Assembly (NCBI RefSeq): GCF_001874625.1
Contig: NZ_CP017671.1
Location: 496,001 to 560,000, forward strand
DNA length: 64,000 nt
Source: Providencia rettgeri
GTDB taxonomy: Bacteria; Pseudomonadota; Gammaproteobacteria; Enterobacterales; Enterobacteriaceae
Direction: 5' to 3'
Shown piece after piece: positions 44,046 to 52,634 of the stretch; the stretch's first letter is position 1; every line of letters starts with the position of its first letter. The position numbers were made by a program, and so were the translations under genes. The notes beneath the pieces were generated by a model. That model was not told the origin of the DNA and searched no databases. It worked only from the letters and a program-made list of their open reading frames with translations.

Positions 44046-45665
44046 ATGACAACACACTCTCACCCTCAAGTCATTGTTGTTGGCAGCGGGATGAACTCAT
44101 TAATGTGTGCCGCTTTATTGGCGGTACGCGGTAAATCAGTACTGGTTCTAGAGCGTAATGACCGCTTAGGGGGCTGCATTCGTACTGAAAATTTATTTGA
44201 GGGGTATACCCACGACTTACTGTCTTGCTGGTATTCGTTATTCGTAGGCAGTCCCGGTTATCAGGAACTCGAACCTTATTTAAAAAAATATGGTTTAGAG
44301 TTTTGCCAATGTGATTATTCGACAGGGTTAGTTCAGCCAGATGGTCAGTCTGTTGCATTAAAGCGCGATATTGCTGAAGCAGCAAAGCAACTTGATAGTT
44401 TAGCACCGGGAGACGGTACGGCATTTCGTAAAATGGCAGAGACGCTATTTAACCAAGACGCAGCACTGACATTTGGTTTATTAGGTCAAAACCCATACAG
44501 TGCGGGCATGTTGAAATTATTATTTTCGCAATGGCGCAAACGAGGTGTAGATGGGTTATTGGATTTTGCTAAGTCTGGAATAGAAAGCTTTCGCCGTTGG
44601 TCTGAGCGTGAGCTACAACATGATTTTAGCCGAGCTTTAATGGCGCCTTGGGTATTACATACAGGGTTAGGGCCTGATGAAGCGAGTTCTGCGCTAATTG
44701 GGAAACTCACATTTGCAGCGGTAGTTGCTGGTGGTATGCCTGTTGTAAAAGGTGGGAGCGAGCGCATTGTTGAGGCGTTTTCGAAGGTCATCGAAGCCCA
44801 TGGTGGGCAGCTCAAAACAGGGATGCACGTTGAAAAAATTATTACTCAAGGCCTCGGGAAGAATAGCCGAGCAATAGGGGTTAGGGCTAATGGGCAGGAC
44901 ATTAGCGCTTCAGAGAGCGTGATATGCAATGTTACCCCGACTCAGTTATATGGCGTATTGCTTGATCTTGATAATGTTTCCCCACAAATAAAGCAAAGGT
45001 CAAACGGTTATCGTTATGGGCGTGCGGGGATGCAAATCCATTTTGCACTGAGTGCTCCTCCTCCTTGGTGTAACCCTGAGCTTCTTCATGTTCCTTTGGT
45101 TCATTTTACGGAAAGTATGGAACAGGTTTGTTTGTCTGTGGCCCAAGCGAATAACGGTTACTTACCTGATAAACCGACGTTTGGTATTGGTCAGCCGACA
45201 GCGCTTGACCCAAGCAGAGCCCCCGATGGAGGGTGGATTTTATGGGTTCAAATGCAGGAGCTTCCTCGCACCTTAAAAGGTGATAGTGCTGGTGAAATTT
45301 CAATTCCAGAAGATGGAAAGTGGAATGAGCAAGTGCGTGAAGCAGTAGCTGATCGGATACAGCAGCGTTTAGAACAAGTTATGCCGGGGTTCTCTTCACT
45401 GATTGTCGGCCGTAAAGCGATTTCTCCAGCTGATCTTGAACGCTATAACTGCAATCTCGTCGGCGGTGATCCTTACTCAGGGACTTGCTCACCAGACCAA
45501 TTCTTTTGGTTACGTCCTTTTGCGGCGACGGGGCAAACAAAAGCACATCAAACAGCAGTAAAAAATCTCTTTCATATTGGCGCATCAACACATCCCGGCC
45601 CCGGGCTTGGTGGTGGCTCTGGTTACCTTGTTGCACAAAAATTGGCAGTCAAACGTAGGACATAA
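44046..45665 (+). CDS. Phytoene-desaturase-family FAD oxidoreductase
   Basis: A 539-residue FAD enzyme: N-terminal Rossmann motif VIVVGSGMNSLMCAALLAVRGKSVLVLERNDRLGGCIRTE, mid-protein GGMPVVKGGSERIVEAFSKVIEAHGG and C-terminal HIGASTHPGPGLGGGSGYLVAQKLA. These define the CrtI/RetSat-like group. There are no carotenoid genes nearby. It begins 3 bp after the cyclase-family gene and is probably co-translated. In the proposed route it could oxidise dioxindole or indoxyl to isatin, but nothing in the sequence proves this. Confidence 0.75.
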   Translation: MTTHSHPQVIVVGSGMNSLMCAALLAVRGKSVLVLERNDRLGGCIRTENLFEGYTHDLLSCWYSLFVGSPGYQELEPYLKKYGLEFCQCDYSTGLVQPDGQSVALKRDIAEAAKQLDSLAPGDGTAFRKMAETLFNQDAALTFGLLGQNPYSAGMLKLLFSQWRKRGVDGLLDFAKSGIESFRRWSERELQHDFSRALMAPWVLHTGLGPDEASSALIGKLTFAAVVAGGMPVVKGGSERIVEAFSKVIEAHGGQLKTGMHVEKIITQGLGKNSRAIGVRANGQDISASESVICNVTPTQLYGVLLDLDNVSPQIKQRSNGYRYGRAGMQIHFALSAPPPWCNPELLHVPLVHFTESMEQVCLSVAQANNGYLPDKPTFGIGQPTALDPSRAPDGGWILWVQMQELPRTLKGDSAGEISIPEDGKWNEQVREAVADRIQQRLEQVMPGFSSLIVGRKAISPADLERYNCNLVGGDPYSGTCSPDQFFWLRPFAATGQTKAHQTAVKNLFHIGASTHPGPGLGGGSGYLVAQKLAVKRRT

Positions 45666-45740
45666 ATAAATCAGCAATGGATTTGTACTATCGCAGGCAA
45701 AGCACACACAGTAAGACAACCCACTATGGCAGGAAATATG

Positions 45741-46634
45741 ATGAAAACAAAAATAATCAGTAGGCTTGTTGCAGGTTCGTGTCTCAGTATTCTTTCATTT
45801 GGTGCGGTCGCTACCGAAGGTGGTGGATTAGGTGTTTATCCCGATGGTCTCGAAAACTTTATGTCAGGGGCGCTACCACCACAAGGTGTCCATGTACTGA
45901 TATATGGTGGAAATGCGCATTATGACAGTATTCGCGATAACAAAGGGGATAAAATCCCTGTGCCGGGTTTTAGTGTAAATGTGAATGTATTAGCGCCAAG
46001 GCTGATTTGGGTGACAGACCAAAAAGTGTTTGGTGGTGACTTAGCTTTCCATACGATTGTGCCATTATTGGATGTTACCGCAAAGGCAGCAGGTCAGAAA
46101 GACAACAGCCGTGGCCTTGGCGATGTGACATTTGGACCAGCCTTAGGTTTTCATCCATCGGCAGATTTACACTATGTGGTGGGGTTAGATGCCTACGCCC
46201 CAACAGGGAAATACAGTAAAACTGACCCATCAAGTCTGGGGAAAAATTACTGGGCATTACAGCCTGTCTGGGCAATAAGTTATATTCCCCCAATTGGTGT
46301 GAATGCCGATTTAAAAATGATGTATGATTTTAACTTCCGTAATAACGATACAAAAACACGTTCAGGCCAAGCATTTCATGCTGATTATGGCTTAGGCTGG
46401 GGCTTTGGAAATGGTTGGGTTGCAGGGATTGGCGGGTATGCTTTTATGCAAACAACAAATGATAGTGGGCCAAATTCAGCACAAGGAAAAGCCCGAGCCT
46501 ATTCGATAGGGCCATCCATTCGTTATGCCAACCCTCAAGGCTGGTTATTTACGGCTAAATGGGAAAAAGATTTTGAAGTGAGAAACCGCCCAGAAGGATC
46601 GCAAATTTATTTAAAAGCGGCCATTCCATTCTAA
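45741..46634 (+). CDS. Outer-membrane channel of the phenol-degradation MetA/SphA-like family
   Basis: A ~297-residue protein with a signal peptide (ending GAVA) and a barrel typical of the MetA-pathway phenol-degradation family: GGLGVYPDGLENFMSGALPPQGVHVLIYGG, GLGDVTFGPALGFHP, VVGLDAYAPTGKYSKTDPSSLGKNYWALQP and a terminal YLKAAIPF. Such proteins accompany aromatic catabolism and probably admit hydrophobic substrates. I start it at the second ATG of the ATGATG pair, six bases after AGGA. Confidence 0.8.
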   Translation: MKTKIISRLVAGSCLSILSFGAVATEGGGLGVYPDGLENFMSGALPPQGVHVLIYGGNAHYDSIRDNKGDKIPVPGFSVNVNVLAPRLIWVTDQKVFGGDLAFHTIVPLLDVTAKAAGQKDNSRGLGDVTFGPALGFHPSADLHYVVGLDAYAPTGKYSKTDPSSLGKNYWALQPVWAISYIPPIGVNADLKMMYDFNFRNNDTKTRSGQAFHADYGLGWGFGNGWVAGIGGYAFMQTTNDSGPNSAQGKARAYSIGPSIRYANPQGWLFTAKWEKDFEVRNRPEGSQIYLKAAIPF

Positions 46635-46649
46635 CGAGTATAATTAATT

Positions 46650-46688
46650 AAAGCCCTACACCGTGTTAAAATAGCGATGTAGGGCTTT
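46650..46688. terminator. Terminator between the channel gene and the araC-type gene
   Basis: An 11-bp stem (AAAGCCCTACA with TGTAGGGCTTT, 17-nt loop) between two convergent genes; the T-tracts on both sides are short. Confidence 0.65.
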
Positions 46689-46702
46689 GTGTAAGACATC
46701 AT

Positions 46703-47710
46703 TTAGGCTTTTTTCAGACTTTGGCTCGGCGTTTCACCATATCGTTGTTTATATTCCGCACTAAAACGTCCCATATGAGCAAATCCCCAACGTAATGCGA
46801 CTCCCGTGACACTGGTCGCTTCCCCAGAAAGCAGTTCGGCTCTTACCCGTTCCATTCTTAAATCGCGTAGATATTGCATTGGGCTAATATCTAAAAACTC
46901 TTTAAAGCCAGCATATAAGCTACGTAAACTGACTCCCGCAATGTGGGCTAGTTGCTCAACTGTAATAGGTTCATGGGCATGAGCTTCTAAGTATTCCTGC
47001 ACACGCCTGACATGGCGAGGACGGATTGTGGCTCTGCGCATTCCAGAATCTTCAGTATAGTTATGGCCTTGGGTGGAGAGAAGAGTGACAGAAACCAATT
47101 GCTCAACTTGTGTGGTGATCAACTTATGTTGTAGTAGATCCGGTGTACGTGTAGCACATTCAATTAAGTAATTCATTAAGGTGCGCCATGCAATACAGGA
47201 TTGCCATGCAAAACCCAACTGAAAAACTAATGGTTTATCTAAAGTGTGTCCTAGCTGGCCAACTAAAGACCGTTCTAGTAAGGAGCGAGAAATACGCAAC
47301 ATAAACTGATCGTTATCGCTATTCCAACGCATGGTTGTTGATTCTTCTGGGCTAAGTAACGATGCCATTTGTGGTGTGGACTCTATACATTTTCCGCCAC
47401 TTTCAATGGTCGCACTGCCAGACAACGGCATTTGTACTAGGAAAAAGTCCTGCAGTTGCCCTGGAGCAATAGTAACGTCAGCGCCATATCGTAGACGGCT
47501 CAGCGAAATATCCCCCATGGGAATATAATGCATACGGGCATCAAGGCGTTGATGTGGGTTGAGTAAATGAAACTGATGGGGCTTCATCACCCGACCAACC
47601 ATGGACTTGATCTCCTCGGGATCTGCGGATGTAAACAATAAGCGCTCGGAAGAACAGAGCTGATTTTCAATCTGAGGTGCAGGTGAATGGGGCCACGAGT
47701 TGCTCAACAT
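46703..47710 (-). CDS. AraC/XylS-family transcriptional regulator
   Basis: A ~335-residue regulator. The N-terminal ~200 residues form an AraC ligand-binding domain of the type found in aromatic-acid regulators (FFLVQMPLSGSATIESGG). The C-terminal double helix-turn-helix includes VEQLAHIAGVSLRSLYAGFKEF and VALRWGFAHMGRFSAEYKQRYGETPSQSL. The ATG at 47710 has GGAGG eight bases upstream; a TTG 15 bp earlier is less likely. It is convergent with the StyAB half and divergent from the IorAB half of the island across 756 bp, so it probably activates one or both with an indolic or anthranilate-type effector. Confidence 0.85.
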   Translation of the reverse strand: MLSNSWPHSPAPQIENQLCSSERLLFTSADPEEIKSMVGRVMKPHQFHLLNPHQRLDARMHYIPMGDISLSRLRYGADVTIAPGQLQDFFLVQMPLSGSATIESGGKCIESTPQMASLLSPEESTTMRWNSDNDQFMLRISRSLLERSLVGQLGHTLDKPLVFQLGFAWQSCIAWRTLMNYLIECATRTPDLLQHKLITTQVEQLVSVTLLSTQGHNYTEDSGMRRATIRPRHVRRVQEYLEAHAHEPITVEQLAHIAGVSLRSLYAGFKEFLDISPMQYLRDLRMERVRAELLSGEATSVTGVALRWGFAHMGRFSAEYKQRYGETPSQSLKKA

Positions 47711-48466
47711 CGGAGGTACCTCCAAAATTATTTTTCAGCTTTATTTCATATTTGGTCAATCTTTAGCTGCATTGTTATCTTTTTTTATATTTTTTATAAA
47801 TTAATTCAAATGGTTATTGTATACGATTAATGATGTGACACTTCTTTTTAAGAGAAGAGTGATCCACTATTCAGGGTAAAAGCAGTTATATTCCGTTTTT
47901 AATTAACATCTCATTAATTATTTTTTAACCAAATGTGAATTGAACATAGCATAAACAGTTTTCCTTACCTAGCTAAAAACGTGCAGAAACTATCCAAAAA
48001 ATGCAAAAAAATAGAAACTATGTGGTTATTGTGATGGTGCTAACAATATAAAATATAACGTTATTTTAATAATTTAATTAGCTAATTATTCATGATTTAT
48101 CATGTTGTTGTTTCTATTTATCTATCGATTAGTGAATTTATCAATTTAATTATCTAATTAGTTTTGTTATGTTGAATTAAATAGCTAATACCTTTATTTT
48201 TATAGGGGTTATTTACTGCAATTATATTATTTGTTGCATCATTAATTTATTTTTTGAGGTTAATTCTTTTCAGTTATTTTGCTGAAAAAGAGTATTTTCT
48301 AGTTGTTTTCATTGGCGATTTGTCCCCTATCTGCAAGCCTTATCCACTCTCTGCATAAATCTAATATCCATGATTAATCATGGATTGACCTTTCATTAAC
48401 AAAAAGGATACAAGAAAGAAACACAAAAAAGATAAAAACGTTCTGACGTTTACGGGTGAGGTAAAA
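47711..48466. other. Long AT-rich divergent regulatory region, 756 bp
   Basis: It separates the AraC-type gene from the IorA-like gene. There is no convincing ORF. It is strongly AT-rich with many short A/T inverted stretches, several built from TTAATTA and TATCTA. The only clean site is the palindrome at 48367-48384 next to a TTGACC element. The length is unusual for this window and suggests multiple regulator sites or curved DNA. Confidence 0.55.
48367..48390 (+). promoter_or_regulatory. Perfect 18-bp palindrome abutting a -35 element upstream of the IorA-like gene
   Basis: TCCATGATT-AATCATGGA (48367-48384) is a perfect palindrome directly followed by TTGACC (48385-48390). About 16 bp on, GATACA is a poor -10. 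The layout suits a site where an activator touches RNA polymerase, or a dimeric repressor site (AraC or MarR type). Confidence 0.5.
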
Positions 48467-50665
48467 ATGGCTGAGCGATCGTTTATACAAGAAGTTGAAA
48501 AATTACGACAAGGGCAAGGGGAAACGTTTAGTGGTGAAGGCATTCTTGCTGTCACAAAAGCACTATTGGAATCAGGTGTTTCTTATGTAGCTGGCTACCA
48601 AGGTGCGCCTATTTCACACTTAATGGATGTACTTGCTGACGCACAAGATATTTTATCTGAGTATGGAATACGTTTTGAAAACAGTGCCAGTGAAGCAACG
48701 GCGGCCGCAACCCTCGCGGCTTCCGTGAACTATCCTCTTCGCGGAGCAGTAACTTTTAAAGCAACTGTGGGTACTAACGTCGCTTCTGATGCTCTAGCAA
48801 ACCTAGCCTCTGGCGGGGTACTGGGTGGGGCACTGATCATTGTTGGGGAAGATTACGGCGAAGGTTCGTCTATTATGCAAGAGCGTAGCCATGCTTTCGC
48901 GATGAAGTCTCAAATGTGGCTACTTGACCCTCGTCCTAATTTGCCATCTATTGTTCAAGCGGTAAAAGATGGGTTTGATCTTTCTGAAGCGAGTAATACG
49001 CCTGTCATGTTACAGATGCGTATTCGCTCTTGCCATGTTCATGGGCAATTCATTTGCTCTGATAATCAACACCCTAAATTTACCGTAAAAGATGCCCTCG
49101 AAAACCCGACAAGAGACGTTAGCCGTATTGTTTTGCCGCCAGCAAGTTTCTTGCACGAAAAAGAAAAAATTGAAGCACGTTGGCCTGCTGCAATTAAATT
49201 TATCCAACAGCGTGAGCTGAATGAATTTTTTGCTGAAGACGCAGAAGATGTGGGCATTGCATTACAAGGGGGGTGCTATAACACGTTGATCCGCGCTTTA
49301 AACCAAATTGGATTAGCGGATGTTTTTGGTAACAGCCAAATACCGTTATACGTGATGAATGTGGCCTATCCTCTAATTGATGATGAATTTGAGCGTTTTT
49401 GCCGCAATAAAAAGGCCATTCTTATTCTAGAGGAAGGGCAACCGAACTTTGTAGAGCAAAACGTAGCAAATATCCTACGCCAACGAAATATTGATATTGA
49501 ATTACATGGCAAGGATATGTTGCCGATGGCAGGTGAATACAATACAGCGACTGTGCTTGCTGGCTTGCGTTCTTTCCTTGAACATTACGGAAAAATTGAG
49601 CCTCAAGTTAAAGCCGCTGCAAAGCAAATCCGTATTCCAACCATTAACATTGCCACTCAACAGCTTGATGACCCTCTACCTGAATATGTGAATGCAGCAG
49701 AGCCAACATTAGATAGCTCGGTACATGCACGCCCACCCGGTTTTTGTACTGGCTGCCCAGAAAGGCCTATTTTTACTGCGATGAAACTGGTTGAATGTGA
49801 ATTGGGTGAACACCATGTCAGTGCAGATATTGGTTGCCATTTATTTTCCATACTGCCTCCTTTTAATTTAGGTAATACCACCATGGGATATGGGCTGGGA
49901 GGTGCGGGTGCTGCGGCCTTGAATGCAAAAGCAGGGAAGCGCGCTATTTCAGTTATGGGTGATGGCGGCTTTTGGCATAACGGCTTAACCAGTGGTATTG
50001 CGAATAGCGTGTTTAATCGTAGTGATAATTTAACCATTGTTGTTGATAACAGCTATACATCAGCAACGGGTGGACAAGATATTCTTTCATCAACCGCTTT
50101 AAACCCAACGCGTAGCACGGGCCATGAAATCGAAAAGGCCGTGAAAGGGGTCGGTGTGAATTGGGTTAAAACCATTAAACACACTTATGACCTGAAAACC
50201 ATGACTAACACATTACGTGAAGCTTTAACTACTGATGAGAAAGGGCCAAAAGTTCTCATTGCACAAAGCGAATGTATGTTGAATAAACAGCGACGTGAAA
50301 AGAAAAAGGTTCGTACTGATGTTGCTGCGGGTAAACGAGTCGTGCGTGAACGTTTCGGTATCGACCCTGATACATGTACGGGAGATCACTCCTGTATTCG
50401 TTTATCAGGGTGCCCATCTTTATCCATCAAGCCCAACCAAGACCCATTGAGAACTGACCCAGTTGCAACAGTAATGGATAGCTGTGTGGGCTGCGGCTTA
50501 TGCGGTGAGGTTTCTCATGCCGCTGTTTTATGCCCTTCATTTTTTAAAGCCCAGATTATCACTAATCCAACTGGCTGGGACAAGCTATGCCACCGTATTC
50601 GTGGTTGGTTTATTGGTTATTTACAACGTCGTGATTCGCGTCGTCGTGAACAATTCAGTTTTTAA
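48467..50665 (+). CDS. IorA-like 2-oxoacid:ferredoxin oxidoreductase alpha subunit
   Basis: A 732-residue TPP enzyme resembling indolepyruvate oxidoreductase alpha. It has a pyrimidine-binding half (~20-200, GYQGAPISHLMDVL; ENSASEATAAATLAASV), a TPP-diphosphate half with MGDGGFWHNGLTSG (~500) and a C-terminal ferredoxin-like part with CTGDHSCIRLSGCPSL and CVGCGLCGEVSHAAVLC. The family converts aryl-2-oxoacids plus CoA to acyl-CoA and CO2. Here a likely substrate is isatinate (2-aminophenylglyoxylate) rather than indolepyruvate, because isatin hydrolase lies upstream and anthraniloyl-CoA-type enzymes follow. GAGG precedes the ATG. Confidence 0.85.
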   Translation: MAERSFIQEVEKLRQGQGETFSGEGILAVTKALLESGVSYVAGYQGAPISHLMDVLADAQDILSEYGIRFENSASEATAAATLAASVNYPLRGAVTFKATVGTNVASDALANLASGGVLGGALIIVGEDYGEGSSIMQERSHAFAMKSQMWLLDPRPNLPSIVQAVKDGFDLSEASNTPVMLQMRIRSCHVHGQFICSDNQHPKFTVKDALENPTRDVSRIVLPPASFLHEKEKIEARWPAAIKFIQQRELNEFFAEDAEDVGIALQGGCYNTLIRALNQIGLADVFGNSQIPLYVMNVAYPLIDDEFERFCRNKKAILILEEGQPNFVEQNVANILRQRNIDIELHGKDMLPMAGEYNTATVLAGLRSFLEHYGKIEPQVKAAAKQIRIPTINIATQQLDDPLPEYVNAAEPTLDSSVHARPPGFCTGCPERPIFTAMKLVECELGEHHVSADIGCHLFSILPPFNLGNTTMGYGLGGAGAAALNAKAGKRAISVMGDGGFWHNGLTSGIANSVFNRSDNLTIVVDNSYTSATGGQDILSSTALNPTRSTGHEIEKAVKGVGVNWVKTIKHTYDLKTMTNTLREALTTDEKGPKVLIAQSECMLNKQRREKKKVRTDVAAGKRVVRERFGIDPDTCTGDHSCIRLSGCPSLSIKPNQDPLRTDPVATVMDSCVGCGLCGEVSHAAVLCPSFFKAQIITNPTGWDKLCHRIRGWFIGYLQRRDSRRREQFSF

Positions 50666-50675
50666 GGGGGAATAA

Positions 50676-52184
50676 ATGCTTTCATCCTCAATAGCATTGC
50701 AGCCCATCAAAATAGCGATTTTAGCGATGGGTGGTGAAGGTGGCGGAGTTCTTGCGGATTGGATAGTCAATCTAGGCGAAGAAAATGGTTATTTTGCGCA
50801 AACAACTTCAGTACCTGGTGTTGCCCAGCGTACGGGAGCGACGATTTATTATGTCGAGTTATTTCCTGGCGCAGATAACTTACAAACGCCACGCCCAGTT
50901 TTAGCCCTGATGCCTATGCCGGGTGATGTTGATGTAGTACTGGCTTCTGAGTTAATGGAAGCGGGCAGAGCAGTTCAACGGGGTTTTGTTACACCAGAAC
51001 GGACGACCTTAATCAGCTCGACACACCGTGTTTACTCAATTGCTGAAAAGTCAGCGATGGGAGATGGGCGCGTTGATAGCCAAGCACTTATTCGTCACGC
51101 AAGTTCATCTGCCCGCCAGTTTATTCATTTTGATATGTCACAAGCGGCACAGGATACAGGCAGTGTCATCAGCGCGGTTCTATTTGGTGCGTTGTTTGGT
51201 TCAGGGGTCTTACCCTTTAGCCGCACGCAATTTGAGGAAACGATTGTTCGTGGTGGCGTCGGTGTAAAACCAAGCTTGCGTGCTTTCGCATTAGGTGCTG
51301 AAAAGTCAGTACACCCGGAAGAGCCTTACCAAGCGCCATCAGCACAAAACGTGATACATACACCTAAAAACAAGCAAGTTTCAGCGTTACTAGCGCGTGT
51401 CGAAAATGAATTTTCTCCTCATGTGCATTATCTGGTCACCGAAGGCATCCGTCGGCTTATTGATTACCAAGACCCTGCTTATGCCACGTTGTACTTGAAT
51501 CGCCTTAATAACCTGTTTGCGCAAAATGGTGGCCAAGATGAGCGGTTACAGCGGGCACTTGCACGCCATTTGGCCCTTTGGATGTCTTATGAGGACACCA
51601 TCCGTGTGGCTGACCTGAAAATCCGTGATAGCCGATTTGCGCGAGTACGCGATGAAGTACAGGCAAAAGATAACCAATTATTGAATATCAATGAATTTAT
51701 GCATCCACGCATTGAAGAAATCTGCGAAACGCTTCCCAAAAATTTAGGTCGCTGGTTAATGCGTCCACATTGGTTACACAAAGCGCTTCGCAAAGTGACA
51801 GAAAAAGGGCGCACCATCACTACCAGTTCTTTCTTTGGCTTTTTACAGTTGTATCTATTAGCTGCTTGGCGAAAAGGACGGCGTTCGACGTTACGTTATC
51901 AACTTGAAACACAACGGATTGAAAAGTGGCTAGAGCTAGTGGCTCAGGCTGCACAAACCAACCCTGCACTAGCTGCAGAAATTACGCAGTGCCAGCGTGT
52001 GGTTAAGGGGTATAGCGATACACATGCTCGAGGGTTGCGTAATTTCCAAATATTAATGGATATCGTTGCCCAGCAGGGTAGCAAGTTAGCGCCAATTAAT
52101 TTGCGGGAACTGCGTGAAGCTGCATTGGCTGATGAACATGGAAAAGAATTAGAAAAATGTCGCCAACGGCTGGCTATAAATTAA
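50676..52184 (+). CDS. IorB-like 2-oxoacid oxidoreductase beta/gamma subunit with long C-terminal extension
   Basis: A 502-residue protein. Residues ~10-205 form the pyruvate-ferredoxin-oxidoreductase gamma-type domain (ILAMGGEGGGVLADWIVNLGEENGYFAQTTSVPGVAQRTGATIYYVEL). The remaining ~300 residues, helical and charged, are absent from ordinary ~200-residue IorB and occur in an extended IorB subgroup. It starts 10 bp after the alpha gene. The extension could dock an electron acceptor other than ferredoxin, which matters in an aerobe; that is inference. Confidence 0.83.
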   Translation: MLSSSIALQPIKIAILAMGGEGGGVLADWIVNLGEENGYFAQTTSVPGVAQRTGATIYYVELFPGADNLQTPRPVLALMPMPGDVDVVLASELMEAGRAVQRGFVTPERTTLISSTHRVYSIAEKSAMGDGRVDSQALIRHASSSARQFIHFDMSQAAQDTGSVISAVLFGALFGSGVLPFSRTQFEETIVRGGVGVKPSLRAFALGAEKSVHPEEPYQAPSAQNVIHTPKNKQVSALLARVENEFSPHVHYLVTEGIRRLIDYQDPAYATLYLNRLNNLFAQNGGQDERLQRALARHLALWMSYEDTIRVADLKIRDSRFARVRDEVQAKDNQLLNINEFMHPRIEEICETLPKNLGRWLMRPHWLHKALRKVTEKGRTITTSSFFGFLQLYLLAAWRKGRRSTLRYQLETQRIEKWLELVAQAAQTNPALAAEITQCQRVVKGYSDTHARGLRNFQILMDIVAQQGSKLAPINLRELREAALADEHGKELEKCRQRLAIN

Positions 52185-52193
52185 GGGTAAATC

Positions 52194-52634
52194 ATGAGCT
52201 TACTGAAATTTTCTAGACCACATAAAATTCATTTTTCGCAGTGTGACCCTGCTGGGATCGTTTTTTATCCCCAGTATTTTGTGATGTTTAACAACCTACT
52301 TGAACACTGGTTTGATGAATTCATTCCTCAAGGGTTTGCCGGTTATATCCTTGAACAACGGTTTGGGTTGCCGACCGTGCACTTAGACGCTGAGTTTACC
52401 GCGATTAGCCGTATGGGGGATGAAGTGATGCTAGAGCTTCATGTCGAACGTATTGGTAGCAAATCTTTGACCTTACGTCAGCGCTGCATAGGGCGAGAGG
52501 GGGAATTACGCATGCAAGTGACACAAACTTATGTCACCACCTCGCTAGTGACACATCAAGCTATTCCTATACCCGACATTCTGTATCAGGCGTTAACTGC
52601 TCAACAACCCGTAAGCGCAAAAGGGGAAATATGA
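52194..52634 (+). CDS. 4-hydroxybenzoyl-CoA-type thioesterase (hotdog fold)
   Basis: A 146-residue hotdog thioesterase with the 4HBT active-site segment FSQCDPAGIVFYPQYFVMFNNLLEHWFDE (catalytic Asp18). In the proposed pathway it hydrolyses 5-hydroxyanthraniloyl-CoA (or gentisyl-CoA) to the free acid for ring cleavage. It lies between the CoA-forming and CoA-ester hydroxylating enzymes and overlaps the next gene by 4 bp (ATGA). Confidence 0.88.
   Translation: MSLLKFSRPHKIHFSQCDPAGIVFYPQYFVMFNNLLEHWFDEFIPQGFAGYILEQRFGLPTVHLDAEFTAISRMGDEVMLELHVERIGSKSLTLRQRCIGREGELRMQVTQTYVTTSLVTHQAIPIPDILYQALTAQQPVSAKGEI

Noticed and set aside
48467-52184. Literal indolepyruvate ferredoxin oxidoreductase role (tryptophan catabolism)
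   Set aside because: No aminotransferase or indoleacetyl-CoA enzyme is present; the neighbours fit isatinate as substrate better.
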